A program made the position numbers and the translations under genes. The notes beneath the pieces were generated by a model. The model was given only the letters and a program-made list of their open reading frames with translations. It was not told where the DNA came from and searched no databases. Positions 1 to 8,365 of a stretch of DNA of 64,000 nt are shown piece after piece (positions within the stretch are counted from its first letter, which is position 1; each line of letters starts with the position of its first letter). The stretch is from positions 1-64,000 of the forward strand of contig JAHLLK010000018.1 of assembly GCA_020444165.1 (NCBI GenBank), written 5' to 3'. The stretch is from Deltaproteobacteria bacterium (lineage in GTDB: Bacteria; Desulfobacterota; Desulfarculia; Desulfarculales; Desulfarculaceae).

Positions 1-135
1 GCGCTCCGGTTTTTTTGTCGCCCCCTGGTGGCCAGCCTGGCCGGGGGCCTGGCCCGGACCTTGAGATTACGCTTCGGTCGGCGCTCCGGTTTTTTTGTCG
101 CCCCCTGGTGGCCAGCCTGGCCGGGGGCCTGGCCC
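1..135. repeat. 80-bp-period direct duplication
   Basis: A block of about 55 bp at 1-55 recurs almost exactly at 81-135 (period 80). The unit begins GCGCTCCGGTTTTTTTGTCG and includes a GC-rich inverted stretch around CTGGCCAGGCTGGCC. The duplicate lies just upstream of the first gene. The three forward frames give low-complexity peptides ending at 62-64, 139-141 and 222-224, so I see no convincing C-terminus of an upstream gene here. It may extend left of the window. Confidence 0.75.
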
Positions 136-260
136 CGGGCCTAGAAAGGACGCCGCCCCAGCGCGCCAACTGCTCTGGGTGCCCCACCAATCTGGCTTGG
201 CTGGTGGCCTATTCCGGGTTCTGACCCGGCTAATTCGGCGGAACCACCAGGGCCGGGGCC

Positions 261-935
261 ATGGCCGCCCGCGCCCGGTGGCGTGAAGGAGTTCCACCCA
301 TCGAACTGAGGCTCCCCAAATTCGGCAAAACCGCCGCCCCCCGAGCAGGGGACAAGCAGACCTCGTCCGCCGGCCGCCTCAAGGAAGCCGTCCTCCGCTT
401 CTTCAAGGAAAAGCCCCTGGTGGCCTGGCTGGTGGTGGCGTTGGCCCTGGTGGTGATCTACATCCAGGTGGGCGAACCGCTGTTGCTCTATCTGGACACC
501 CTGGGCGAGCAGACCAAGGCTTCCCAGGAGTTGGCCGCCAACTACCGCCAGATCCTGGAAAAGGAACGCCAGGCCGTGGCCCAGAGCCGCAGCCAGTTTG
601 CCGCCCTGACCGACAAGGCCGAGGCCGCCGGAGCCAAGGACCCCACCGCGGTGGGCAAGAAGCTGCAGGCGGAGATCAGCCAGTTGGCCCAAACCCAGGG
701 TCTGGTGGTGCAGCGCATCCGCCTGCTGCCGCCCCGCCCCCTGGGGGATTTCTCGCAAGTGTCGGTGCGCCTGGAGGCCCAGGGCACCCTGCCCCAGATC
801 ATGGCCTTTTTCCAGCAGGTGGAACTCCGGCCCGATCTGCTGAGCATGAGCCGCTTCCGCTTGGACACGGGCGGGGCCGCCCCGGGCGGGCAGTTGAATC
901 TGGAATCCGACCTCACCACCCTGATGCCCAGGTGA
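261..935 (+). CDS. PilO/GspM-like inner-membrane assembly protein
   Basis: This 224-residue protein has a short basic N-terminus, one transmembrane segment at about residues 55-73, an Ala/Gln/Lys-rich predicted coiled coil (about 80-150) and a C-terminal alpha/beta domain. That is the usual layout of PilO or GspM, which dimerise under the secretin of type IV pili or type II secretion. The next gene, 4 bp downstream, looks like PilP/GspC and a third carries a secretin-type STN domain, which supports the assignment by context. No catalytic motif is expected. The start is uncertain: ATG 261 has no clear ribosome site, while an AAGGAG at about 286-291 points to an in-frame ATC at 300. PilO and GspM cannot be separated by eye. 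Confidence 0.6.
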   Translation: MAARARWREGVPPIELRLPKFGKTAAPRAGDKQTSSAGRLKEAVLRFFKEKPLVAWLVVALALVVIYIQVGEPLLLYLDTLGEQTKASQELAANYRQILEKERQAVAQSRSQFAALTDKAEAAGAKDPTAVGKKLQAEISQLAQTQGLVVQRIRLLPPRPLGDFSQVSVRLEAQGTLPQIMAFFQQVELRPDLLSMSRFRLDTGGAAPGGQLNLESDLTTLMPR

Positions 936-939
936 CGCC

Positions 940-1410
940 ATGGCCGCCATCCCGCTGAAACGCGTAAACCAATTGCTCCTGGTCCTGGTCCTGGCCGCCG
1001 GAGCGGGCCTGGGCACCCTGGCCTATTTGGAACGGGACCGCTACTTCCCGCCGGCTCCCCCGCCGCCCCCCCCGGTGACGGCCCAGCAAGCCGCGCCCCC
1101 GGTGAACCCGGCCTCCCGGGCGGCCCTGCCGCCCGGCGCGGTGCGGAACCTGTTCCAGCCCTCGGTGGTCCCCACTCCCACCCCGGCGGGTCCCCCGCCC
1201 TCGGTGGAGGGCCTGCAGATCTTGGGAGTGGTGTTGGGCGGCGATTACACCTATGCCCTGATCGAGAACACCAAGGGCCAGGGAGAACTGCACCGGGTCT
1301 ACCAGGGCGGCCTGGTGAACGGCATGGTAGTATTGAAAATAACTCCTGATGGCGTGATGTTCCAAAGCGGCGGCAAGAAGGTGTTCAAGAAAATCTACGA
1401 GGATAAGTAG
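940..1410 (+). CDS. PilP/GspC-like periplasmic linker protein
   Basis: The protein has 156 residues. It has a short cytoplasmic N-terminus, a transmembrane helix at about residues 12-30, a Pro/Ala-rich linker (about 37-85) and a compact C-terminal domain. That domain reads like the homology region of GspC/PilP: VEGLQILGVVLGGDYTYALI, then a conserved GxxVNGMVVLKI stretch. In that family the domain contacts the secretin N-domains and links the outer-membrane pore to the inner-membrane platform. The gene starts 4 bp after its neighbour and ends 1 bp before the next, so the three are very likely co-transcribed. Family assignment rests on architecture and context, not on a decisive motif. Confidence 0.6.
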   Translation: MAAIPLKRVNQLLLVLVLAAGAGLGTLAYLERDRYFPPAPPPPPPVTAQQAAPPVNPASRAALPPGAVRNLFQPSVVPTPTPAGPPPSVEGLQILGVVLGGDYTYALIENTKGQGELHRVYQGGLVNGMVVLKITPDGVMFQSGGKKVFKKIYEDK

Positions 1411-1411
1411 C

Positions 1412-2185
1412 GTGTCCTCCCTTGGGCGGATATCCCCCGCGGCCGGCCGCACCCGGACGGCCGGGTGGCTCAGGTGGGCCCTGCGCGCGGTTCTGGGCGC
1501 GGTCCTGTGCACGGTTATGGGCTGGAGCGGCGGGGCCTGGGCCGCCAGCTCCCCGCTCACCTTTGCCGTGTCCTTCCAAAAGGACCGCCGGCTGTTGAGC
1601 GTGCAGGCCAACGAGGTGCCGCTGCAGCAGGTGCTGGCCGAGATCCGCTCCAAGACCGGGGTGGTGATCGATACCGGCGAGACCCCGCCCAAACAAAAAA
1701 TCACGGTGCGTTTCCAAAACCTGCCCCTGGACCGCGGCCTGCGCCTGGTCCTGGACGGGGTGAGCCACTTCATGCGGCTGAACGACAAGGGACAGGTGGA
1801 CCGGGTGGTGCTGTTGGCCGCCGAGGAAACCGGGGCCACCGGGCCCGGCAAGGCGCTCCGGGGCGCGCGCCGCGGCTTCTCCCGGGTCCCCCCGCCCGGC
1901 AGCCCCCTCTACCGCCGGCCCTACGTCAATGCCCCGGCGCCCGCCGCGGCCAGTTCCGCGCCGCTGATCATCGGCCCCTCCAGCGAGGAAGCCAAGCCGG
2001 CCACCCCGGCCACCCCGGGCAAGCCGGCGGCCGGCGGCCAGGCCGGGGCCGGCAACCCGCCCCAGATGGTGGTGCAGCCGCCGGACGCCAGCCACCGCAT
2101 GGTGGTGACCCCCCCGGCCGGGCGCGAGATGCGCATCCTGCCGCCGGGCCAGTCGCCCACTATCATCGGCCCCGACTCCAAGTAG
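1412..2185 (+). CDS. Exported STN (secretin/TonB N-domain) protein
   Basis: A GTG start 1 bp after the previous stop gives 257 residues. A hydrophobic signal segment (about residues 22-44, ending GGAWAAS) is followed by an STN-type domain at about 50-140, with the pattern LLSVQANEVPLQQVLAEIRS then KITVRFQNLPLDRGLRLVLD. STN domains occur at the N-terminus of secretins such as PilQ. Here the rest is a Pro/Ala/Gly-rich low-complexity tail with no secretin barrel, so the protein is either a stand-alone accessory or the pore is encoded elsewhere. It closes the three-gene unit. Confidence 0.6.
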   Translation: MSSLGRISPAAGRTRTAGWLRWALRAVLGAVLCTVMGWSGGAWAASSPLTFAVSFQKDRRLLSVQANEVPLQQVLAEIRSKTGVVIDTGETPPKQKITVRFQNLPLDRGLRLVLDGVSHFMRLNDKGQVDRVVLLAAEETGATGPGKALRGARRGFSRVPPPGSPLYRRPYVNAPAPAAASSAPLIIGPSSEEAKPATPATPGKPAAGGQAGAGNPPQMVVQPPDASHRMVVTPPAGREMRILPPGQSPTIIGPDSK

Positions 2186-2269
2186 AATTCCCAGCCGCCC
2201 ACACCCGCCCTGTTGCGCTGGTAGGGGCGGCGCGCCCTTGCCTTCTCGCCAGCGGGGTAGTTTGACCTC

Positions 2270-2870
2270 GTTCCGCCTCGCTGCCCCGCAAGAATACAGA
2301 AGAGGTTTGGAAGGAAAAAAGCCTCGCGCGGCGCGCGGCGGTTGTCCGGGCGCCTGCGGCCTGGGTTGGCGAGGGCTAAGATCGGGGCGTTTTCCCGGGG
2401 CCAGGCGGCGGGGCAAGCGCGGAACCGGGGTGGAAGGCGCGTCGAGGGGGCAACCGAGAGTTCTGGTTTAGCTTCTTTCCCCCTTTGCGAAGCGCAGAAA
2501 AGCAGAAGAAGTTTGGAAGGAAAGAAGCCTCGCGCGGCGGTTGCCCGGGCTCCTGCGGCCTGGCTGGCGGTGGCTGGGGGGGTGGGGGACCAACTTCGAA
2601 CCTGGGGCCGGGGGGTAATCACGGGGCTCGGGTAGCAGCGCACCGAGGAGGCAGCCGAGTGTCCTGGTTTGGCTCGGCTCCGGCTCGCCGAAATGCGGAA
2701 AAGCAAAAGAGGTTTGGAGGGAAAGAACTTTCCCGGGAGCGCGGCGTCGTTCCGCGCGCCTCTGGCCCGGGTAGGCGGAGTGCCAAGGCCGGAGGCTTTT
2801 CCCGGGGCTGGAGTAACCGGGGCACACGTGGGCCATGGGGGGAACCGCGTCTAGGGGGGTCGGGGGATGG
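2270..2870. repeat. Three imperfect ~205-bp tandem repeats in a 1.1-kb non-coding stretch
   Basis: Between the STN gene (ends 2185) and the glycosyltransferase (ends 3317 on the minus strand) I see no credible gene. A conserved core, AGAAGAGGTTTGGAAGGAAA or a close variant followed by GCCTCGCGCGG, appears near 2298, 2504 and 2705, giving periods of 206 and 201 bp. Between cores the units share GGTTGYCCGGGCKCCTGCGGCCTGG-like segments (strongest in units 1 and 2) and end near CTGGTTT. The remaining 2870-3316 is GC-rich with two partial copies of a CATACCCAACCT motif near 3190 and 3280. Function unknown. Confidence 0.7.
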
Positions 2871-3316
2871 CCAGGCCGGCCCCGGCGGCGGGACGCGAAC
2901 CTCACCGGAGCCGCCATGTTCCGGGGGTAGCTCGCCCGGGAGGGGCGGTGTAATCCGTCGCTACGGGCAGGGGAAGCGGCGTACGGGAGCGCGGGCCGGC
3001 AAGGGCTCCGTCAGGGGCGGGCGTCCGGGTCCGCCAAGCGCAGGCCACCGAGTCGAGCGTCCACCACCCGAGCACCGGCCCGCCGCGGCACCCCACCCTG
3101 CCCCCGCCCTGCGTCCCCCCACCGGGCGCTTCCCCTTGGCGCAACTGCCGGTGCGGAGGCCCGACCTATCCCCGGCCCTAACATCCAGAATACCCAACCT
3201 CTTTTCCCCAAGCCCGGACAAGGGGCGGAGCCTTGGTGAGCCAGCCGGAACCAACCCAACCCGGGTCCCCTCCCCTTCCATACCCAACCTTTTTTTGATT
3301 TACGAGCCCTGACGGG

Positions 3317-4246
3317 TCAGCGGGCCGCTCGGCTCCGCAGGCAGCCCTTCAGCATGGTGTGCGCGGCCTGGGTGAGGAACAGCCCGCCCAGGGCGGCGGT
3401 GGCCGGCAGGGCGCTCCAGGGTTTGGCGGCGAAGTGATATTTGCGCAAATACAGCCAGCAGGAGCGGTGGAACTCCCACACCGGGCGGAGCGAGGCCTTG
3501 CTGCTGGCGCCCACCTGGTGCACCACGCTCACAGCCGGGAAGTACACCACTTCCCAGCCCGCCTCCCAGAAGCGGCGGCACCAATCGGTGTCCTCGAAGT
3601 ACATGAAGAACCGCTCGTCCAGGCCTCCCACCTGGCGCCAGGCCTCCCGCCGCACCCAGAGACAGGCGCCGGAGAGCCAGTCCACGGTCTGGGGGGTGAC
3701 CCCGTCGGAGTTCAGGGTCAGGAGGTTGCGGCGGGTGAGGGAGTTGTGGGGGAACCAGCGGGTCAGGGGCGATTTGCGGCCGAACAGGGCGGTGAGGGGG
3801 GTGTGAAAGGCCCGGGCCGAGCCTTGCACCTGACCGCCGGGGTCCAGAATGCGGGGGCCCAGGGCGGCGATGCGGGGGTGTTCCGCCAGATGCCGCACGA
3901 TGAGGCCGTAGTCCTGGTCCAAGAGCACCGCGTCGGGGTTCAGGAGTATCTGATAGGGCTGGCGGCAGCGGGCCAGGGCCCGGTTGACCGCCCGGCCGAA
4001 GCCCAGGTTGCGGGCGTTGAGGTGCCACGCGGCCTGGGGAAAGCGCTCCCGGGCCGGGGCGGCCTGGTCGGTGGAATCGTTGTCCTCCACCAGGACCCGC
4101 ACCCCGGGACCCAGCACCCGGTACACCGACGCCAGGCAGGCCAACAGCTCGGTGGTGCTGTTGTAATTGACGATGATCACTTCCACCGGCAGGGACTGGT
4201 TCCCCGCCTGGTCGGGAGAGTCATCCGTATGGGTTGGCCATGGCAT
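3317..4246 (-). CDS. Family 2 glycosyltransferase (rhamnosyltransferase-like)
   Basis: The protein has 309 residues. The GT-A start is clear: EVIIVNYNSTTELLACLASV at about residues 22-41, a DNDSTD nucleotide-binding segment, NLGFGRAVN, and LNPDAVLL carrying the metal-binding Asp. Farther on, LSGACLWVRREAW and GGLDERFFMYFEDTDWCRR contain the acceptor-side ED motif typical of WbbL/rhamnosyltransferase-like GT2 enzymes. A hydrophobic stretch near residues 275-295 may associate with the membrane. It probably transfers a sugar onto a surface glycan or lipid-linked oligosaccharide; donor and acceptor are not readable. It stands alone, with no polysaccharide cluster alongside. Confidence 0.85.
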   Translation of the reverse strand: MPWPTHTDDSPDQAGNQSLPVEVIIVNYNSTTELLACLASVYRVLGPGVRVLVEDNDSTDQAAPARERFPQAAWHLNARNLGFGRAVNRALARCRQPYQILLNPDAVLLDQDYGLIVRHLAEHPRIAALGPRILDPGGQVQGSARAFHTPLTALFGRKSPLTRWFPHNSLTRRNLLTLNSDGVTPQTVDWLSGACLWVRREAWRQVGGLDERFFMYFEDTDWCRRFWEAGWEVVYFPAVSVVHQVGASSKASLRPVWEFHRSCWLYLRKYHFAAKPWSALPATAALGGLFLTQAAHTMLKGCLRSRAAR

Positions 4247-4377
4247 GTGTGGTGCAAAACCCTCGCTGCTTTTGATACCCCGCCCCCCGCCTACCAGGGA
4301 CGCCGAGAAACCTTTACCTGCTCCCCCCCGCCGTCACCAGATTTTTTTATCCCAGCCCCCCCTCCCCCCACCCCCAA

Positions 4378-4455
4378 CCAAGTTTTTTGGGGGGTGGGGG
4401 GTGGGGGGGGAAACCCCCTTTTTTCTAAAAAAAGGGGGTTTCCCCCCACGTTTCC
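4378..4455 (-). terminator. Terminator hairpin, family copy A (after the helicase gene)
   Basis: The hairpin arms are 4405-4424 and 4428-4447, with stem sequence GGGGGGAAACCCCCTTTTTT and its complement. It lies about 18 bp past the stop of the minus-strand helicase gene (4466). A G-rich tail (GTTTTTTGGGGGG, GGGGGG) runs on its left. It is one of four related elements in the window (also 17849-17925, 20622-20705 and 41991-42064), each directly downstream of a stop codon and in the same orientation relative to the upstream gene. Confidence 0.75.
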
Positions 4456-4465
4456 TCAATCCCTC

Positions 4466-7342
4466 TTAAAACAAAGCCAACTGCCGGGCGCGGGGGGCGG
4501 TGGCGGTATCGGGGGCGGCGGTCAATTGGTCGCGGGGCAGTTCATTCCAGAAGGGGGAGGCTTCGGGCCGTTTGGTTTGGCCGAAGAGGGTGCGTTGGCG
4601 GGCGCGGGAGAGGAAGAGCCTTTCCCGGGCCCGGGTGAGGCCCACGTAGACCAGGCGGCGTTCTTCGCCCAGTTCGGCCGGTTCGCGGCCGGGGGGGCGG
4701 TAGGGCAGGAGGTGTTCTTCGAGGCCTACCAGGAAGACTACGGGGAACTCGAGGCCTTTGGCCGCGTGCAGGGTGAGGAGGCTGACCCGTTGGGCCCGGA
4801 AGTCCAGGGGGTCGGTTTCGGCCAGGGGTTCGCGGGAGGCGGTCTGGAAGGGCACGCCGGCCTGGGCCAGGGCCTCGGCCAGGGGCGGAGCCTGGGCGTG
4901 CAGGCGATAGAGCACGGCGATTTCCGACGCTCCGTAGCCCCGGTTGGGGCCGTGGCCGGCTTCGACTTGGCGGGAGTCCAGGCCGCCCAACAGTTCCACG
5001 ATGGTCCGGGCCACCCAGGAGGCCTCCTGGCGGGGGCCGGCCAGCACGGCGGTGACGGCTGGCTCGCCCTGGCGGCGCACGGCGGCCAGCACGCGGCGGC
5101 CGCGGTCGGGCTCGGCGGCCATGAGCCCCTGGGCCAGGGCCAGGAGAGGGGCGGGGTTGCGGTAGTTCAGGGTGAGGCCCAGGGTTTCGGCGCCGGGGAA
5201 ATCGCTGGCGAAACGGTCGAACAGGGCGCGGTCCGCGCCGCGGAAGCCGTAGATGGCCTGGTCCGGGTCGCCGATGGCGGCCACGGTGGCGCCCTCGCCG
5301 GCCAGGGCTTGCAACAGGGCCACCTGGACCGGGTTCACGTCCTGATACTCGTCCACCAACAGATGCCGGAAGCGCTGCCGCCAGGTTTCGGCCAGCCCGG
5401 GGCGGTCCCGCAGGGCCAACACGGCCGCGCGCACCAGATCGTCCAGGTCCAGGGCATCTTCCGAGGCCAGGGCGGCCTGGTAGGCGTCCCACAGGGGCGA
5501 TAGCTCCGGGGGCAGATCCGGCGCCAGGCGCTGCTTGGCCCGGGTGAGGGCCAGGTCCAGGACCCCGGGGCTCACATCCGCCTCCTTGGCCAGGCGGGTG
5601 ACCAGGGCCTGGCGCTCTTCCTGGGCCAGGAGCCGGGGTTCCCGGCCCAGGGCCTGGGTGAGGATCTCGCGGCCCAGGGCGTGGAAGGTGGCCACCTTGA
5701 CCCCGGCCCCGCCGGGCCGCAGCGCGGCCAGGCGTTCGGCCAGCTCGCCGGCGGCCTTGCGGGTGAAGGTGATCAGGGCCAGATGACCCGGGTCCAGACC
5801 TTCTTCCAACAGGGCCACGGCCCGGCCCACCAACAGCCGGGTCTTGCCCGCGCCGGGGCCGGCCCGCACCAGGAGATGGCGTCCCCGGTGCTCCACCGCG
5901 GCGCGCTGCTGGGGGTTCAGGCCCTCCAGGGCCGGGTCCAGCACCGAGAGCAGGGGCGGGGGCGGCGGGGAGGAGGCCGCGGGCGGCGGCGCGGCCTGGG
6001 GCGGCCGGGATTTCCCCCGGGCCGGGCGTCCCCGGGCGGCGGTGGGGGCCAGGTTCCAGAAGCGCCCCTGCCCGGCCAGGCGCTGGCGCTCGCCGGGGCG
6101 GAACACCTTCACCACCCCGAACTCGCCGTCGTAGCCGCCCTCGGTCCAGACCTCGCCGCGGCGCACCCGGCCCACGGCCTCGGCCAACAAGGGACCGGCC
6201 AGGCGCTCCAGGTCCTCCAGGGGGGTGTGGCGCAGGATGGACAGCTCGGGGCCCAGGCGGGCCAGCAATTCGGCAACCAGGGCCCGGACCTTCTTGGTAT
6301 TGGGCCCCTGGTCCAGCACCTCGCCCACCACCTCGTCCAGGGGCACCAGGGACTCGAAGGGCGGGGCTCCGGGGGGCCGGCTGCCGGCCGGGCGGTCGGC
6401 CAGGTCCTCCACCCGGGAGAGCACCCCCACGGTAAGGGGACCGCCGCACACCGGGCATTTGCCGCCCAGCCGCCGGGTCTCCTCCGGGTTCAGGCGCACC
6501 CCGCATTTGCGGTGGCCGTCCAGGTGGTACTTGCCCTCGTCCGGGAAGAACTCCAGGGTGCCGGCGAAGCCGCCCTCCGCCCCCAGGCTGAGGGCCCGGG
6601 CCAGGCCCTGATAGGTGGGCGGGCAGGCCAGGAGGTTGGCTTCCCGGCCCAGCTTGCCCGGGCTGTGGGCGTCGGAGTTGCTCACCAGCACGTAGGGGTC
6701 CAGGGCCGAGACCCGCCAATTCATGGCCGGGTCCGAGCTGAGCCCGGTTTCCAGGGCATGGATGTGGGGGGTCAGGTCGTCGAAGCAGTCTTCCAGGCGG
6801 TCGAAGCCGCTTTTGGAGCCGAAAAGGCTGAACCAGGGGGTCCAGATGTGGGCGGGGATGAAGATCACCCCGGGATCGGCCTCCAGGCAGACCTCCAGGA
6901 GATCGCGGGCGTCCAGGCCCAGGATGGGCCGGCCGTCGCTTTTGATGTTGCCCAGGCGGGCCAGGCGGGCGGCCAGCCGCTCCACGGCGGCGAAGTCCGG
7001 CAGGAGGATCAGGCTGTGCACCTTGCGGGTCTGGCCGTGACGCTTGTAGATGCTGGAGATCTCGCCGGAGAGGAGGAAACGCACCGGTCGCTGGCAGGCC
7101 GGCGGCAGGCCCTCCCGGGACGCGGCCTCCCACTCGGGTTTCAGCTCGTAGGCCCCGTCGCCGGTCTCGGTGAGCTTTTCCCGCAACTCGGCCAGCCAGG
7201 CCGGGTGCACGAAGTCCCCGCTGCCCAGGAGATCCAGCCCCTTCTGGCGGGCGGCCGAGGCCAGGCCCTCCGGGGACATGGCCCGGGCGGTGGCCCGCGA
7301 GTGGGGAGAGTGTATGTGCAGGTCGGCCAGGATCATGGCCAC
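4466..7342 (-). CDS. EndoQ-like PHP endonuclease fused to a UvrD/Rep-type helicase
   Basis: The protein has 958 residues. Residues about 1-415 match the EndoQ-type PHP family, which in archaea and some bacilli nicks DNA 5' of deaminated bases. Visible metal-site motifs are DLHIHS (7-12), GEISSIYK (93-100), PAHIWTPW (163-170) and SNSDAHSP (221-228). A probable zinc site is formed by H277, C280, C296 and C299, followed by a GYDGEFG motif (403-409). After a Pro/Ala linker (about 430-465) comes an SF1A helicase with Walker A GPGAGKT (495-501), DEYQDVNPVQ, GDPDQAIYGFRGAD, TLLTLHAAKGLEFPVVF-like motif V and VYVGLTRARERL. Inferred role: deaminated-base repair with duplex unwinding. M3 is an alternative start. 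Confidence 0.85.
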   Translation of the reverse strand: MAMILADLHIHSPHSRATARAMSPEGLASAARQKGLDLLGSGDFVHPAWLAELREKLTETGDGAYELKPEWEAASREGLPPACQRPVRFLLSGEISSIYKRHGQTRKVHSLILLPDFAAVERLAARLARLGNIKSDGRPILGLDARDLLEVCLEADPGVIFIPAHIWTPWFSLFGSKSGFDRLEDCFDDLTPHIHALETGLSSDPAMNWRVSALDPYVLVSNSDAHSPGKLGREANLLACPPTYQGLARALSLGAEGGFAGTLEFFPDEGKYHLDGHRKCGVRLNPEETRRLGGKCPVCGGPLTVGVLSRVEDLADRPAGSRPPGAPPFESLVPLDEVVGEVLDQGPNTKKVRALVAELLARLGPELSILRHTPLEDLERLAGPLLAEAVGRVRRGEVWTEGGYDGEFGVVKVFRPGERQRLAGQGRFWNLAPTAARGRPARGKSRPPQAAPPPAASSPPPPPLLSVLDPALEGLNPQQRAAVEHRGRHLLVRAGPGAGKTRLLVGRAVALLEEGLDPGHLALITFTRKAAGELAERLAALRPGGAGVKVATFHALGREILTQALGREPRLLAQEERQALVTRLAKEADVSPGVLDLALTRAKQRLAPDLPPELSPLWDAYQAALASEDALDLDDLVRAAVLALRDRPGLAETWRQRFRHLLVDEYQDVNPVQVALLQALAGEGATVAAIGDPDQAIYGFRGADRALFDRFASDFPGAETLGLTLNYRNPAPLLALAQGLMAAEPDRGRRVLAAVRRQGEPAVTAVLAGPRQEASWVARTIVELLGGLDSRQVEAGHGPNRGYGASEIAVLYRLHAQAPPLAEALAQAGVPFQTASREPLAETDPLDFRAQRVSLLTLHAAKGLEFPVVFLVGLEEHLLPYRPPGREPAELGEERRLVYVGLTRARERLFLSRARQRTLFGQTKRPEASPFWNELPRDQLTAAPDTATAPRARQLALF

Positions 7343-7491
7343 TCAGGATAACTCCCGGCGGGCCCGGAGGCAAGGGCGGCCTGTGCGGGGCGGCGACAGG
7401 GGGAAGCCAGGGAGCCGGCCGATAAGGCGCGGGAGCAACCATCGTGATTTTGTATTTGAGTCATACCTGGGGCCTATGTCATGTTTGAGAC

Positions 7492-8136
7492 ATGAAATTC
7501 GACCTCCACGTGCATAGCTCCTTTTCGCCCTGCGGACATATGGACCTGGACACCATTTTCCAGGCGGCCCGCCACCGCGGGCTGGAGGGGCTGTGCCTCA
7601 CCGATCACCACAGCCGGGAAGCGGCGCGGCACCTCACCCCCGGGCGGCAGGCGGGTGGTCTGGTGGTGCTGGTGGGCGAGGAGTACTCCACTCCCCAGGG
7701 TGATTTCCTGGTGCTGGGACCGGAGATTTCCCCCCGGCCCGGCCTGGCCGCCGCAGAACTCCTGGCCTGGGTGGAGGCGCGGGGGGGCGTGGCCGTGGCC
7801 GCCCATCCCTGCCGCCGGGGCCGCAGCGTGGACCCCGCCGTCTTGACCAGCCCGGAGTTTCTGCTCATGGAAGCCCACAACGGCCGCAACCGGACCGGCG
7901 AGGACCGCCGGGCGCGGGAGTTGGCCGTGCGCCTGGGCCTGGCCACGGTGGCCGGCAGCGACGCCCACACCCCCGAGGAGCTGGGCCGGGTGTTCACCCG
8001 CCTGTCCCAGCCGGTCACCCGCATGTCCGAGCTGGTGGCCCTCTTGCGCACCATGGCCGCCTGGGCCGCGCCGCGCGCCGCGGGAGCGCGTTCTTCCCTG
8101 CCCCTTGTTCCGGGGCCGGAATTGTCCGCCTGTTAA
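7492..8136 (+). CDS. PHP-domain phosphoesterase
   Basis: The protein has 214 residues. Metal-binding PHP motifs are in order: KFDLHVHSSFSPCG (residues 2-15), CLTDHHSREAA, VGEEYSTPQGDFLVLG, AAHPCRRGRS, ME-AHNGRNR and GSDAHTPEELG. Small PHP proteins of this kind are metal-dependent phosphoesterases; the substrate is unknown. It is divergent from the EndoQ-helicase gene, which also begins with a PHP domain. No ribosome site is visible before ATG 7492, so it may be leaderless. The last 15 or so residues are encoded by the first, degenerate unit of a 93-bp tandem repeat, so the C-terminal tail is probably recent and non-essential. Confidence 0.8.
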   Translation: MKFDLHVHSSFSPCGHMDLDTIFQAARHRGLEGLCLTDHHSREAARHLTPGRQAGGLVVLVGEEYSTPQGDFLVLGPEISPRPGLAAAELLAWVEARGGVAVAAHPCRRGRSVDPAVLTSPEFLLMEAHNGRNRTGEDRRARELAVRLGLATVAGSDAHTPEELGRVFTRLSQPVTRMSELVALLRTMAAWAAPRAAGARSSLPLVPGPELSAC

Positions 8137-8365
8137 CCCCCCGTCCGTTACCGGCTTTGCCTTCAGTGCTCAGACAGGGCGCGTTTTGCCCTGCCCCTGA
8201 TTGCGGGAGCGGCGCCGTCCGCTGGTTAAACTCCCGCCTGCTGCCAGCCCTGCCTTCCGTCCATGGACGGGGTGCATGTTGCCCCGCCCCTGCCTCCCGA
8301 AGCGGCGCTGTCCGCCTCTTAAACACCCGGCCGCTACAGGTCTTGCCTTCATTGTACGGAAATGC
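8033..8365. repeat. 93-bp tandem repeat overlapping the 3' end of the PHP gene
   Basis: Units begin CCGCCTGTTAA at 8126, CCGCTGGTTAA at 8219 and CCGCCTCTTAA at 8312, an exact 93-bp period. An older copy (8033-8125) lies inside the PHP coding region; compare its GAGCGCGTTCTTCCCTGCCC with GGGCGCGTTTTGCCCTGCCC in the next unit. The PHP stop codon (TAA 8134-8136) is itself part of the repeated unit. The fourth unit is partial and leads into the promoter of the next gene. Nothing in it looks coding. Confidence 0.85.

Noticed and set aside
1..260. Possible C-terminus of an upstream PilN/GspL-type gene
   Set aside because: None of the three frames ending at 62, 139 or 222 gives a plausible protein end; the 80-bp duplication dominates.
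2485..3312. Long plus-strand open frame over the 205-bp repeats (275 codons)
   Set aside because: Its composition is Arg/Gly/Pro low complexity, it is interrupted by repeat periodicity, and no domain or ribosome site supports it. GC-rich DNA produces such frames by chance.
2186..3316. CRISPR array
   Set aside because: Repeat units are about 205 bp, imperfect and only three, with no short repeat-spacer pattern or cas genes anywhere in the window.
3359..7351. Several long plus-strand open frames opposite the GT2 and EndoQ-helicase genes (up to 714 and 556 codons)
   Set aside because: They are antisense shadows of genes with clear motifs and consist of Gly/Ala/Gln-rich low-complexity sequence.
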